Below are positions 51,001 to 64,000 of a DNA stretch of 64,000 nucleotides, one piece after another (the stretch's first letter is position 1; every line of letters starts with the position of its first letter). The notes under the pieces were generated by a model, which had not been told where the DNA came from, searched no databases, and saw only the letters and a program-made list of their open reading frames with translations. The translations under genes were made by a program, and so were the position numbers. Source of the stretch: Onchidella celtica (lineage: Eukaryota > Mollusca > Gastropoda > Systellommatophora > Onchidiidae); contig OZ007569.1 in NCBI GenBank assembly GCA_963931925.1, forward strand, positions 14,124,663 to 14,188,662. The letters run 5' to 3'.

Positions 51001-54000
51001 TGTCACGATGTACAGATAGCTTTGTCGGTGACTATATTGTAAAATTATGTCATAGTCTACATATGAAAGAATGTATCAGTAGATTGTACCTGTGTGTAAT
51101 TTATGGATTATTTTCTTCTATATATTAACTGATGAAAGAAAAAGATACTCCTGCTGCCCTGTATTAATAAACTGTAGGAACATTATAATTATGTTATCAA
51201 TTGTACACACGAAATCTTAAAATTACTGTACGCAGTGATCTTGTTGACCAAGGAAAGCAGGACCTTTACAGTGTCACAAATACTCGAGTCTACAATCAAC
51301 GGAAAGCAATTTTTCTAACACCTTTGTTGAAGGTTTATCTTAAAATGTTCTTTTCTGGGTTTGTGTTGATTTGACCTCTAAACATTTAGAAAAGGATAAT
51401 TAAATATCTCCAGCGCCACAGAAAGGTGATAGCTTAAGGTAGACAAAGGGGAAACTTTCTGTTGGGAAACTGTGATGAATGGTTAGAGTTTATCTTCGGA
51501 GTGAATGATCATTTTGTGCGCGATGATTTGTGAACGTCTAATGTTTGCATTTACGAATGTATATAATTATGATCTCTGTATGTAGAGGGCGAAGGTGTCG
51601 ATGTACGTTTGTATTTTGCAGGTGTGTTTGTATGAATGTATCAGAATAACATTGCGAATATCACAGATAGGTAAAAACTGTTTGGGTAAAGAAAAAAAGG
51701 AAGGATTGCCTGTATTCTTCACCTGGGGGAAAATAAGGGAAAGCAAAATAGAATGAGCGGCAAACAGTGAATGAGAAAGTAAATAGAAATCTAAGCATTC
51801 AATGATTGAATTTCACTAGGTAAGGAGTGCAGTAAAACAATTATAGAAAGGCCTTTAAAGGAAGAAACGTGTCCAGGGAAATAGGACTCTAAATGTGTCC
51901 TAAATCTTAAATTCCGTACGACGTGCTTTGTCTTGATATTCTGCGATAGGCCGAGAATAGACGCACATTACTCATGGGCTATACGTCAGATCTAGTCATG
52001 TGATGACAACTGGTCCCCGCAGCCTGATCCAGTCCTACAGATTATAGGGACTGGGAGGATTAAAGATTATAGTCTCGGATCGGGCACCAGGCCATCGTTT
52101 GTTTATGCAGTGACTTAGAATGAATTTGTCATGGGGATATCTGGAACTCGATAGTTCAGGAGTTCTCACGATGCTTGTATTTGATCACTGATTGTTGTGT
52201 GATTAGAAAGCAGAAGGTTCTGGTTATCTTGCTAAACGTTACCAAGTTAAGATTCTTAACATTAATTACATAGAAACGGCATTTGCTGACTGTTACTGCT
52301 CATATTTTGGGAGACGATATCTCCTGGTTTTCTAAGGTGGTTTTGTTTTTTAACGCAGATAATATTTTTATTCCGACATGGACAGATCTGAAGAGGCTAA
52401 TGCATGCTACTGGTCTAAAAAGACATTGCTACGGCAACTGTAATAACAATTATTCTTCAAAATGAAAAAAAGACCCATATTGTATTATTGTCGATGGCCT
52501 CACTTTAATTCTGCAAGCATCAGTATAGCGTGCTTTCCCCTTTCAATCTTAGTAAACTGAAAACTAACAAAGTATGAAACACTTTAGTACAAAATAAGTT
52601 TGTCGTGTGTCACGTCAGCACTGAGTCAGATCCTCCCACGGATATTTGTTGTGTATAGAATAACCTTTTCAATGTTACAATGAATTTCTGATACTAATGC
52701 CCGCATTGCACTGAGTTACCTAGTGTGGGTCTACTAGAAAACTAAGTATCAAGTGTGCGGAATCCCCCCCCCCCCTCTCTCTCTCTTTCTGGTTTGAAAC
52801 GATCAGCTCAGGAGAACATAATTAGTAGGCATTAAATGCATTGTGAGAGCGTAGTTTTCCACATCGAAGAAACAACACATTTTGTGTATCTTAAGTTCTG
52901 TAAATGGTATTATTATCATTATTTAAGTGTTCCGAGCATGAAACCGTCCTGTGACAGTATAAAAGCTGTAACACTAATCCGTCTTCTGAATAAAGTTCGA
53001 GCACTGGTCTGTTCTACTCTTTCAGCCCTTCTTGTTCATTTTCAAGTGAGCAGAGAATATTTATAGTTTTATCGAGTGTGCAAAATATCCTTCTACAGTG
53101 TCAGCTAATAAGGAAAATTTAATTATATACTTATCAGTTTTTGTGAGAAACAGAATTGATTGAATTTATGAACACAAAGCATCCCGAAAACAAGAAGAAG
53201 AAGAAAGTAGTTCACAACACTGCTTTTGGCATTTTGCAATAATTTGCTCGCGTGGACTGGAAAATTCGGAGAATATATTATTATAATGATTATATCGGAA
53301 ACTTATTTCGGTGTTGTAAGACGAGAGCTATATTGCACTTATTCACCCAGCAAATACGAGTTTGCTGAGCCACTGTTGGAGGTAATCCATGAGTAAAATA
53401 GTAATACCAGTCGCCAAATATTCAAATAATACACAGCGAAATGTAGATCATATACGAGTATTTGATTTCAGTGCATTTACAAACACAGGAGTGTGTGCCG
53501 GCGACTAAGAGCTAAGCGATCTATTACTCAGTCAGCTTAGCCGTGAAACCTCACATGGTACATATTTGCCATGTATAGTCAGTTGTAGTTTCGTAGTCAT
53601 CGACTTTGGAATGTATAAGTGAATCATTTCTTATTACTATCTAACACAACACATAGTTCTTGTTGTGTTTAGTCAGAACATAAATACAGGACTCAGGAGC
53701 TTGAACCCCAATCAGCCAATGAACTAGTTAAAGCTGTAAGGAATCATTTCAACTGTAGGGGCGCTGAGGGCAAAGACACCACTGTAAATCAAATTCACTT
53801 TCTACATTATAATATAGAATAAAACGTGATCAATCTTTCCATTTGGCTTATAGTTATGTGTCACTAATAGTTCCTGTCGGTCACCCAAAATTGGAAATTG
53901 ATCAAAGAACAAGTCGGGGCACAAAGCCAAATGTGATTTTTTTTTTTTTACGTCTCCTGTAAAATTTTGTTGTTTTTTTCTTTCTTTGTGTTTGTGTGTG

Positions 54001-54701
54001 TGTATATACGGCCCTTTTCCATAACACGACAGTATTATAACTATTACTGCTACTAGAGACACCTCTACCAGTACTACAAGTAAAAATAATAAAATTGAAC
54101 AGTCAAGGATCCAGACTTGGGAATGGATCTGAGGCTTAAAGCTGAAACGACTTGACCATAAAGGAAAATTCTCCTAAAAATAACCGCAGGCATGATGTGG
54201 GAATAAAACCAGAGCTCATTGAGAGTTAGAGAAGGCGGTTCGTTACCGTTCTGCAAATGACAATTACAAACAACTTCAAACACAGAAGATGATCATGCTA
54301 TATTGCGCTTTGACGCGTACATGCTTGATTCTTTCATTATGTTCTGTTCTCACTAGATACGCCTACTGCGTATCAGACTATACTGAAAAGACACAGAAAA
54401 TAAGGGCTGATGGTAAGCTGGTATATCCCTTCCTGGCAGAACTATGGTCAGCTCCAGGCCTCATTGTCACTCACAAACGCCCAACTGCTTGGAAACAAGT
54501 GGTCACTTGTGGAACAGGGATAAACCCATGAACAAATATCACATCCTTACAGTTCTCTAATCGCCCTCCTCTGTTTACCTTAGGGATACCGTTTCACCTC
54601 CATTGTTGTATCTTTCAACTTAGGACTGTCGCGTATACGGATCTTACCTGGCAGCGCCAGAGCTTACCTTACTGAACTGCCTGCATCAGCAGAGCTCAGG
54701 G
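48079..54701. other. About 6.6 kb without a supportable gene
   Basis: AT-rich. A C12 run followed by TC repeats is at 52764-52791, and a T/TG-rich stretch near 53938-54004. No frame above about 90 codons, no RNA gene and no mobile element were recognised. Confidence 0.45.
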
Positions 54702-55244
54702 GGCCATCCAAAAAGTGCGCAAGTTCGATTTTGGCAATCCCTCTCCCCAAAACTTTTGTACGCTTTTCATACGCTCGGCCTCAACTCTCCTCTCTCTCTT
54801 TTGCACAAGTGCAAGTGCAGTAAAATATTGAATGTGCACGAAAAAGCGTTGAGTCCCTGAAACTTTGTATGGCATTTGACACATACGTTTTGCCAATACG
54901 TGAGAAACATAGCGCATATTTGATTTTTATATAAACCCTTTATTATTATTTTGTTGGATATGTAAATACAACTTTTTAATTCATTACAGTAAACAAAGAG
55001 CGTACGCACGGTTTAGCCGAGTTTCACACAAGCCTATTTTCATCGGCCAACTAGTTGGTTGGTGAAGTCATAACATTAAGTTTCAATGAGACCCGCGCAC
55101 AGCCAGCTAGTTGGAGCTCACTGGATCCCGCAGAAACTCCGGTCTCTCCCCCCCCCACCCCCCCCCTTCCCCCGTATGCTTTTTTATTTTTTATACGCTA
55201 GGAGCAACCCCCACACCCCCAGTGTACGTAATTTGTGGATAGCC
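54702..55244. mobile_element. Candidate MITE with imperfect terminal inverted repeats
   Basis: The left end GGCCATCCAAAAAGTGCGCA (54702-54721) matches the reverse complement of the right end (GGCTATCCACAAATTACGTA) at 15 of 20 positions. Just inside each end lies a C/T-rich tract and a GTACGCTTTT/GTATGCTTTT word. Elements with GGGGGCCATCCA-like ends and CCCCTCC tracts are common in animal genomes, from memory and not checked. There is no transposase frame in about 540 bp, so it would be non-autonomous. No target duplication is evident. Confidence 0.5.
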
Positions 55245-55463
55245 TACTTTCTGGACGGTCCCTGGGACAGAGAAGAACCCACAACAATGGCAGTCTACGG
55301 GACAGACTCCCAGGATAAAGACTTCTCATGTAACCAGCGACGCTATTTTCACAGTTGTATCCCTTTATTTTTGCGATGCTCTCGGTTACCGGTACCTGTC
55401 TCTAGCACCAATACATAGCGGTCACTATTGTTTACAAATTCCAGCCCTTTGGTCTACATTATT

Positions 55464-55514
55464 TTCATTCACGGCTCTTAAGAAGAATATATTCATTCAT
55501 GGCTCTTAAGAAGA
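55464..55514 (+). repeat. Short tandem duplication, 28-bp period
   Basis: TTCATTCACGGCTCTTAAGAAGA at 55464-55486 is repeated at 55492-55514 with one base changed. Confidence 0.85.
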
Positions 55515-55633
55515 TTTTGTTGTCCTTTACATATATCTATTTTTTCTGTTCTTGCTCACATTTCAGTTGAAGATTTTATATCAGTCTCGGCCAACTAATA
55601 AATGAACTGTTCACTATGGGAGAAATACTGAAT

Positions 55634-55670
55634 CCCCCCCCCCCTTCCCCCCCCTCCCCCCCCCCCCCCA
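55634..55670 (+). repeat. Near-continuous C tract with T interruptions
   Basis: About 37 bases of C broken only by a few T, followed by an A-run. A second broken C tract lies at 55148-55175 within the MITE candidate. Confidence 0.9.
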
Positions 55671-56239
55671 AAAACCCAAAGAAAACAACAAGACAGATAA
55701 TGTTGGGAGACCGTAGTCTAGTTACAAAGCCGAAGAGAAAAAATACTGAGTGGTGTCCACTGTTCTTCCATAGCTGCTTGATGGGTAAACAAAGTTCCCC
55801 CAACAATAGCTAAAAAATGCTTCAGTTGTTATTTTCACAACAGATTGCTAAACAATATTGACACCAGAACCCAGAAACAACTTAAAGAACTGGTTGCTTG
55901 ATTTGTGAGCTGCAACTTACAATCCTCTTCGTACATAATATAAAAGAAAATCACGAAACGGCAGATAAAAGGCAGAAGTTGGTTTACAAATTAATTAATG
56001 GTCTCAGCGTAAACCAGTGGTGAAGTAGAATTTAACACAAAAAAAAATGTAATTATTGTTTATTAAAAACCATCGCAAAGAGTAAGCTGCACTTGAGTCT
56101 GGTATCTGGAATTCATTCCTTGGGAATATCTGCAACAGATAAATTGAAGAAATGGGTGAAATAAACAAATAAAATAAAATAAATAATAATAATAAATACA
56201 TTAATATTCACGCCAAAATTGTGCTCATTTGTTTTTAAT
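55671..56239. other. Non-coding stretch
   Basis: AT-rich with AAT/AAAT runs near 56165-56198. No gene recognised. Confidence 0.5.
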
Positions 56240-56332
56240 CCTGCTCCAGTTATAACTGGGCTGCAATGGCACAAAGGCAAATTTCCCAAATGGGATTAAA
56301 GAGTTATACAAATACAAATACAAATACAAATA
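56240..56332 (+). mobile_element. 5'-truncated SINE fragment
   Basis: Matches the last 80 bp or so of the SINE at 37981-38403, including GGCAAATTTCCCAAATGGG, the ATTAAAG word and the repeated ACAAAT tail. The tRNA-like head and the body are absent. Truncation at the 5' end is what incomplete reverse transcription produces. Confidence 0.88.
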
Positions 56333-59228
56333 ATAGGGCTTTGTCAAACTGTTCTTAAAGCTACATAATAAGTAAAACACATTTAACCTGTTAGCTTCAT
56401 TAATGAATTTCTCTTGAGAGTAGAAATAATAAAGTTAGGCGTTAAAGGTGAGAAAAGTACAGGATAGCAGAGCCATTGTTTAGTAACGTGTGAATAGCAT
56501 TAAACTATTCAACTCCTGACCTTTGTGTACAGTGGTCGCGCTCTTGTGGTGACGTACTGGATCTGAGAAGAGGTAAAACCCATTTTTTTCAGATTTCTGA
56601 AATTGGGCAGCTGGCATTGTTTTTTTTGTTGCCTTTGTTGTTGCTGTTTTTCACACTTGTATGAATAAACATACATTTACGCTAGACTTTGTTATTCTTT
56701 ACTTGCGATCCTGAGTATAAGAAATGACGAAGACAGTGTGAATAGTTTTTACACAAACTGGGTCAGAAAGTTGCGACAAAAAGACAGTTGGAAAATCCGG
56801 AGTTCGGTCATTGACATAACCTTGATCTCATCCGCCCATTACCCTATCTAATTATGCGTTACCACCGTCATTACCCACCTTAAACTAGAATATATTGTCA
56901 TATCGTATAAATATCTGTATTTTTTATATGTACGTGTTCGGTGAGACAACGCCCCTGGGATGGATGTCTTCGCGACGGGCTTGGTTAGAAATCCCGAACT
57001 TTTTTTTTTTTTTTTACTGTTGACTGATAATTACACGGGATGTCTAATGTAGTTACTGACATCAAATGTAAACCTTCGGCCTTTGCCAAAAATCTCCAGC
57101 CGTCGCAGATGGCAAATACTGCAAGGCTACAAACCCGGTATAATATGTCATCGGGTATGTTTTTTAGGAGGTATTCACGCCTGTGGTACAAGGCTTGCCC
57201 GCTCGACCAGTATGCGAACAAAATGCTAACCTTATTTCGGTACATGAATTGTTTGTTATTAACTCGAATATAAACTGCTTTGGCAAACAGTCTTGGGGAT
57301 ATGGCCAAATCCCAGGTGGTGCCGTTCTCCAAAGCCTTTTAACATGCGTGTAAAGCGTTCTCAAAAAGTAAATTCCAAAGATCATTGAATTTTGTTTATT
57401 CATTGACAGGATTTTAATGGAGTGTATAATGTCCACGAGTGCAAATGTGAAAATGTAATAATTTCGGTTCTCTCACGGTTGTGAATAGATTACACAGCTC
57501 GAGGGGGGATCGAGTTGTGGAAGGCCCTCACTGAAAGAGAGGAAAGATTTTGTGGAGTCCTCAATGTAAACCGTAAGTCGAAATACGATTTGACATTATA
57601 TGAATATGTACATTGTTCTTGTCTTTTGTGCCCTGTCGCACTCGGAGTTGGTTTCGCTTCGAGATACATTCCTCTAATGAAAACTATATGCTGGTTAGGT
57701 TCCTTTATGGACTCTTCCCAGGCCTGAAGCTAAGACCACTGTTGAACGCTACGGACCCGGTCTATTGTGATGTCGAACGGTGCGTTTAGTGAACCCGCAC
57801 TGGTAAGCGCTCCAAAGTTCCATCTCATAATCTCTGCAAACATCTTGCGGGCATGAGAGCGCGATGGAGAACACTGCGCGCAGAACGAACTTTATTTGTA
57901 TTCAATGATCGACAGAATCGTTTTCAGCCTGGCCTCCAAAGTTTCAAAACAATCGCCTTCAATAGATAATGTTGTATTTTGTATTATCCTTTTCTCTTTT
58001 AACGTTTTCCAATCCTGTGAGAAAATAGTCGTTTAATACGAGCTGGATGTGAATAGATCTTTCATTGGGATGCTATCAGGCGTGAGCGGAGAGTCTGTGT
58101 TATGATACACGAAGAATCAAAATGACTAGTTCTTTAAAGCGCCCTTATGCCTTCAGTGGCCCGGCTGAAATTTCTATTATTTAATTAACACGCGAGGGCG
58201 GTGAAAGAGATTTACAATATCAAAAATTATAGGTAGAATACACAAAATTTAGACGGGGAACCCAGGGGCGTGACATTGCTCATCACGAGTCTCCGATCTT
58301 ATGATTTCAAAATGAGCTTCCGAAAGGCATGGAAAACCTAAGTCATTAAAAATTTACTCGCTCTAAGTTTGAACAAGAATATGTAGCTTGGGGAAAAATT
58401 TGCAGGTGCATAAAGGAGTTCAAACATTCAGGTTTGCAAACATGGGGGTCTAATCCCAGATTCATGCACGCCAGACCCACCCATAACTCTACGGCCCCGA
58501 GTGAAAAGAAAGAAGAAAAAAAAACCCATCTCATTCCTTCACTGTGTTGAATGATGTGAAAACAATCAAGTGTTGAGATGAACCCAGGTGCATACATGAT
58601 TTGAATTTTGCCCCTGAAAGCGACTGTGCTGATTGCTTTTGGGATATCCTATAATACAACCTTTTTTCCCGTCGTTTATTCCAATTTCTTGAAGTAATAA
58701 ATATACATTGTGATCTCTCCAAATGGTTGGAGGGGTATCTACCGCGGGGGTGAGTCATTTTCAATGACAAATAGGCCAAAAATGAAAGAGTGTTTTAGGG
58801 GATTTTTCATTTTATTTCTCTAGAGCCCAGTGTGAGCTATCAGGTCCATCTGCCTTTGTGGGTCCTTGTGTGCGCGCGCTTTATTAAAGAAGTAAAAGAG
58901 ACGCTAGCCACACAAATTTCATCGGATTCAATGCGACCGTCTTGGCGCAACTGAATAGTTCCAATATTTCAAACATCGCTTCTAGCATGAAAGTAGAGAC
59001 AAAGATCACGGGAGAAAACGTTAAAGATAATGTTTTTGTTCACATCTCATTCTGTTACATCTGGCCCCAAATGTTGTCAATAGAAACCATCAGAAGAAGT
59101 TGATAGAGCATTGGTTTCATCTTTTGTGTGGTTATTTCTGGTAGGAGAAAAAGAACTTCTGAGACTTACTTTTGACAGTTCCTTGTGGTGTTTGCCGTTT
59201 CGGAGTTTCTTACTTCATCTTGTGTTGT
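56333..59228. other. Non-coding stretch
   Basis: A T-run of about 16 (57000-57015). No gene recognised. A SINE-like GGGGGTCTAATCCCA word near 58446 is too isolated to call. Confidence 0.45.
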
Positions 59229-59259
59229 ATGTAGGTCACTCTTCTTTTGTGACCTACAT
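59229..59259. repeat. Perfect hairpin, 11-bp arms and 9-nt loop
   Basis: ATGTAGGTCAC (59229-59239) and its exact reverse complement GTGACCTACAT (59249-59259) surround TCTTCTTTT. The arms contain AGGTCA and TGACCT, the nuclear-receptor half-site word. No T-run placement or neighbouring gene supports a terminator role. Confidence 0.85.
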
Positions 59260-62200
59260 TTTCAATTGAACAGTGCAGTCGGATGTATTGTGTCAAATAT
59301 TTTTTTAATTTCCTTATTCTATGAATGATGTTGGCTGAGGCATTTGATATCAAACAAAATCATTTTCTGTTAGTTAAGCAAAGTGTCGTTCATTTTTTTT
59401 TTCTTTGTCATTGTGAGTTTTACGATACGCTAAGGTGTTTGATCTCTGTTCTTTTTAAGAAGCAAAGCGGGCAGAGATTGTAAATACAGATCTATGCATG
59501 TTCGAGTGTCCTCATTTTTGTTCCTTAAATTTTGAAAGAGAAAAATGAACATTTATCAATGGTGTCCTCATCCTACTGAAGATGATGAGGGGTTTTTTTT
59601 TGAGGGGGGGGGGGGGTATATATTTCTGGAACAGTTCATTTTTTACCCTCTTTCTTCTTTTTGTCTTCATTCGAGTAAGTAAATGAAATGTCTGCTTGAG
59701 GTTCGCTGAAACTAAATATTTAATGACAGACATTTTTACAGCCCTACTGATAGCTCAAATGACACACTTTATTTCATGCATTTTTTTAAAGCTGAGATTA
59801 CCACTTCATAATATTATGTATATGTGCAGATACATTTTATTTGTCATGTAGAAAAAAGTTCAGTTGCTGTCTTACAGAAAAACATTTAGTCCAGAATATA
59901 TTATGTCTGTCGTTCGAATAAATTGTTCTTGTTTTATTAATCAGGACTTTTGCTGTTGTTGTTGTTGTTGTTATTATTATTATGGTTTCTGTGTGGTTAT
60001 TGTTGTCATTGCTCATAATAGCCAACAATAAAGGAGTAATTCAGCTTTACAAACTTACCCCATTCTATCTCTGATCTTACTGTCTTAAACGCTAAGTTAC
60101 TGTCACAAGTATACCTGGATAAGCTTAGTATAGTGAATTCTGGCCTTTATATTTTGTATCTCTTTTTGCTTTCCTGGATCTTCCACTTTCGAAGATCTAC
60201 AAATATAAAAATCATAGTTTCTCACTGGTTCTTTCCTGACATACGAAAACACTTTAAAATAGAAATATACGAAAAGAACATGTCTGTTACAGTTTGCATT
60301 GATCCTGTGAAATCTGATTCATCGGTTTGTTTTGCAGAGCTCCAGAATTGTTTTTTACAGGACACATATGGTGATGGAGCAATCCAGAATATAAAAATCC
60401 TGGAGGGGGAAAATATCAGAATGGGAGACTTCTACCTGCTGTGAGAAAACCAGAGCTCATTCTGTCAAACTCGAATTTTGAGAAACAAATCACTAACACG
60501 TCTTTTGTAACAGGATACCATACAATTCACAGGATCACATCTCATTTCCCTATACTACAACATTACCCTGGGCGCTTCTGAAACACAACCAAAACATTAT
60601 AAAATAAAGAACAGGAGAAATCCATTTTTGTAAAGGGCTGCCATCAATATGGTCGCTTTGCTGACACCCTCAAGGCACCTTCAAGAACATGATTTCAGAA
60701 CCATCAGGTACTCCAAAATCTCATCGGTGTCAATGTTTATGTCAGCGTTATGAAAGCCACACACCTAAGCGTTGAAATTGAGTCATTGAACCAGTAATTG
60801 GTCATACTTCAAAATATTGCTTGACACCGCGGTACCTCGCCAAGCTTAAATGTTGAGATATAATCACTCCCTCGCTGTGTGTGAGGATGTATTTTAGTCA
60901 ATCGATATTTTTCATTTTTATCGTCGTATTGTTTTCAGTAATAAAACTTAGATCCAATAGATCTTATTGGCAGCAAAGTATTTAGTTTTTCATGCTCCAG
61001 GCTTTCAGTTTTGACATTTCCAAAGCCATTGTTGCCTTGATAGCGACATGTTTGAAACTTAGATGAATACGCAGCATTAGGAATACGCCGCTCTTATAGC
61101 AAAATGATGAGAATGGAAAAGAAAATAAGAACCCTAAAAAAGAAGAAGAACTGAACAAATATGTGTCTCGTGTATCATTATATTGCTAACCTGGCATAAT
61201 GCAGCCTTGAATATGAAGCATATTTACTCTCAAGATAGCCACTGGAAGAGTCCATTAAACTGTCAAGAATGGCACACGTGTTAGGTACACATAGAATAGT
61301 GAGACTGAAGCTGGACAAAGGCATAGCTTTATTAAATTTCGAACACAACCTGATCCCACGGTATACGTTGTTACTTTGTCAGCTGATAACAAACAGTTAG
61401 TCCACCATAGGCTTGGCGTTCAGATGGTGAACTGAGAAACACGAGCGGCAAAGGGCAACACTGTTGACCAAGGACGAGACTGAGACGGTTTTTTAAAGTT
61501 TCCTACCTACTTCTCAAGCCTAGTCAGCTGTTGATTCTTCGATTCACATATTGACTGTTATCTGTTGTTCTTGTTGTTTTTATTCTTTACCACCAAATTC
61601 TCTGCTATTATTCACTTGTTGAAAAGTGGTTAAATTCTGATTTTCAAGCAAGCCCATCATGTTCCTACGATTTAGAGTTTCTTCGGTTGTTGGAGGAATC
61701 AGTTAAAACTTTTTGCCTGAGTTCAGCGACATGCATCCATTCAGCAACGTGGGAACTCTCTCAAATACTTCCCTTTCATGTATTTCCACTTGGTATTGCA
61801 ATTTCAGCAATGAATATTACAATTATTACAATTTCAACAAAGAATTCCTGTATTGTATTCTTTATGAGAATTTCCTGCTGACACTCCACTCAGGTCCCCA
61901 CATTCAACATATTTAAGGCCTTCATCAGACTGAGTAGAAATATCTCTGACCAGCTCTAATTTTCTGCCTTTCACCAGCCAATGATAGGACTTTCTCTGTC
62001 ACGGGCTTTTGTATTTGCTCTGATTTCTCGTTCATTATTTCTTCAATATCTACCTGCTAAAATGGATGACTTGAAATCTCGTTGAAACTCTTTGGAGAGT
62101 TATCAAAGAAAATTATAAATTATCATATAATAAAAGAATGCAGAAGTAATGAGTATTGCATAGCATTTATTGTTAAGGTTGCTTAAAGTCTTCCAGCCAG

Positions 62201-63422
62201 CTTCCAGTTTTAAATTATAATGCTTTTCTCACGTCAGTTCATATCGCTGAATCAATCTGAGGTGACCTGTCCCTTACTGTGCATCTACATCATCTTTAAA
62301 GCTGCTATGAGGATTGCCACACATAATCATTACAACCACTACATCATCATCGCCATCAGTAAAGTTGCCCTATCTGGAACAGACATTGGCGATCATGGCT
62401 CTCCATTCGGATCTGTCATCAGCCAACCTCTACACAACAAAACAATAATCTCCATTCATACCACAGTTTAGCATATCCTCTGATTTGCATATTAACACTG
62501 CCGCTGCGTCCTATCTCATTTCACGCTACTCACACCTCTACTAACTGCCTTTCTTCTTGATAGTATAGTATAACATTGAATTCTTATGGTGCTTTACCTA
62601 ATAACAAACTGTGAATGCTGTCCTATCGTCAAATCTCCGTTACTGCGCCTCCCACACCAAAGAACTACAGATAATAAATTTTAAGATTGCTAAAACGAGA
62701 ACTTGACAAGATCTCCACTATAAAATACTATAGCAATACTACAGAGACTTAGCCGGTAAATTTAACGGTTCTGTACTTCTGTATTGTAGAGCAACCTCGG
62801 CATAATCGTTCTCAAGCTGTCCAAGAGGATTAAAAAATGTTTTCAATACTTGAAAGGGAAAGCAATCCTCAACACTCTTTTTGTTGTGTGTGTGTACCGA
62901 AAAGCCGTGTAAGGACGCACACTTCATAATATAGTCCTCTTGAAATTTTAACAAGCTGTCCTGGGGAGGGTTTTAAAGGCTTTGAACTCAATATGAACTA
63001 TCACTCTCATTTGTTACAACGCTCCTCTTGTCAGCTGAGCCGGTATAAAACAGTGGTGTGAACAACACTGTGGGTTTATGATACAGTGCGCCATCCATTA
63101 TAACCCTCTGAATCTTGTCCTTGTGGAATCCTCAGATTAGTTTTAAAGTAGTTCTATTGTGATGGCAGTTTTGTGAGGAAACTGGCGGGGAAAGGAAAGA
63201 AAAAGGCCATGATTCTTTCCTTGAGCACGAGCTGGAAGGAAATGACTCTTCTTGCCATTCTTGCCTACCCGTTTCCTCCAGTTTTCTTCAAAAAAAAAAA
63301 AAAAAAACTTTGAGGGAAAATTGCCGTATATTGACAAATTGCTTCGAAATAATGTCATAAAAATATAAATTAAAGGAAAAAAAATGTCATTCTTCTCAAA
63401 ATATTGTTGATGTTCACTCAAC
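59260..63422. other. About 4 kb without a supportable gene
   Basis: Contains a G13 run (59594-59606) and a TTG/TTA triplet run (59953-59982). One 103-codon plus frame (60133-60444) begins with a hydrophobic, signal-like segment and then a mixed Cys-containing part; I do not recognise it and cannot show that it is an exon. An A-run is at 63291-63307. Confidence 0.4.
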
Positions 63423-63488
63423 CTTAGAGATCAGGGCTATATGATGGAAAGTTTACTTAGAGATCAGGGCTATATGATGGAAAGTTTA
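63423..63488 (+). repeat. 33-bp tandem duplication, two copies
   Basis: CTTAGAGATCAGGGCTATAT and the following 13 bases occur at 63423 and again at 63456, with no difference seen. Confidence 0.93.
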
Positions 63489-64000
63489 CACTCCTTTTTG
63501 ATCATAGATCCTCCTGGTGTATGAGTTGAAACTGAGGGAATGGTCGGTTTCTTTAATTTCGCTGTTGCAGTTTTCTTCTCCATGAAGAAGTTCTGGTATT
63601 AAAAATCTTCGGCTGACATGTGAAAAACCATACTTTTGAACACCTCTTTAGCACACTGCATGTCATGTGGTTATTTTGGAAGATCAGTAAAGTTGAACGT
63701 CATTATTGTGGACAAATTATGAAAAAAAAAGTCATTTTCTCTGACAGCTCCTCCTGTAGGGAGAGATATGAGGAACTTTTTATGACTTAACTGTTAATCT
63801 TGACTGGGACCTCAGAAAACTAAAAGTTTCTGTTAGGGCTCGGGGATTATAGCTTTATGAATAAAGAAGTTAAAGGAATTAGTGGATATCAGTGGATCGA
63901 TGCCGGGAAGTGATTATGACCAGCCCTACCATACCCTGTTTTATCAACACAGCTGTACGCTACCACAGTATCGATAGCTTTTGTTTTCACAGTGGGTAAA
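63489..64000. other. Non-coding end of window
   Basis: No gene, RNA or repeat recognised. Confidence 0.5.

Noticed and set aside
58440-58500. Second tRNA-like SINE head (GGGGGTCTAATCCCA)
   Set aside because: Only the B-box-like word is present; no A-box, body or tail could be recognised.
60133-60444. 103-codon frame with a signal-like start as a secreted protein
   Set aside because: No recognised domain, and T-rich sequence makes hydrophobic starts common. Left as an unproven frame.

Overview
This is a 64 kb piece of animal genomic DNA, AT-rich and almost free of long reading frames. It is full of microsatellites, poly-C/poly-G tracts and transposable elements. The absence of operons, the intact LTR retrotransposon, the APE-type LINE and a tRNA-Glu-derived SINE point to a metazoan. 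The element mix fits an aquatic invertebrate, and a mollusc is my best guess; that placement is inference. A run of exactly 200 N (5183-5382) is a scaffold gap. No host protein-coding gene can be supported, so the window looks intergenic or intronic.

Layout: 1-5650 holds simple repeats (a pure TCTA array, a TC-rich array, long C and G runs) and the gap. 5656-12336 is a complete-looking Ty3/gypsy-related LTR retrotransposon with near-identical 624/625-bp LTRs, a 5-bp target duplication, a proline-tRNA primer site and one uninterrupted 1511-residue gag-pol frame. Its domain order is gag, zinc knuckles, protease, integrase, GPY/F module, reverse transcriptase, RNase H. Integrase before RT is the Copia-like order known in the Gmr1 group of gypsy-like elements. 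12342-21314 is mostly unannotatable and contains an exact 135-bp tandem duplication.

21327-25293 (minus strand) is an apparently full-length non-LTR retrotransposon (LINE) bounded by a 12-bp target-site duplication. It has an intact 1043-codon endonuclease/RT frame. The catalytic endonuclease motif continues 28 codons upstream of the first ATG, so the real start is unusual.

From 25306 to the end I see small repeat structures only: a 75-bp tandem duplication, a cluster of inverted 25-bp motifs (36036-36475), a tRNA-Glu-derived SINE (about 37981-38403) with a 5'-truncated relative at 56240-56332, a diverged repeat pair (32473/46377), a foldback structure (47748-48078), a MITE-like element (54702-55244), an 11-bp-arm hairpin (59229-59259) and many microsatellites.

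The parts do not form a pathway. The two autonomous retrotransposons encode their own replication enzymes, and the SINE and MITE-like pieces depend on enzymes made elsewhere. The most interesting items are the Gmr1-type domain order with a retrovirus-like proline primer site, and the LINE whose catalytic motif precedes its first ATG.
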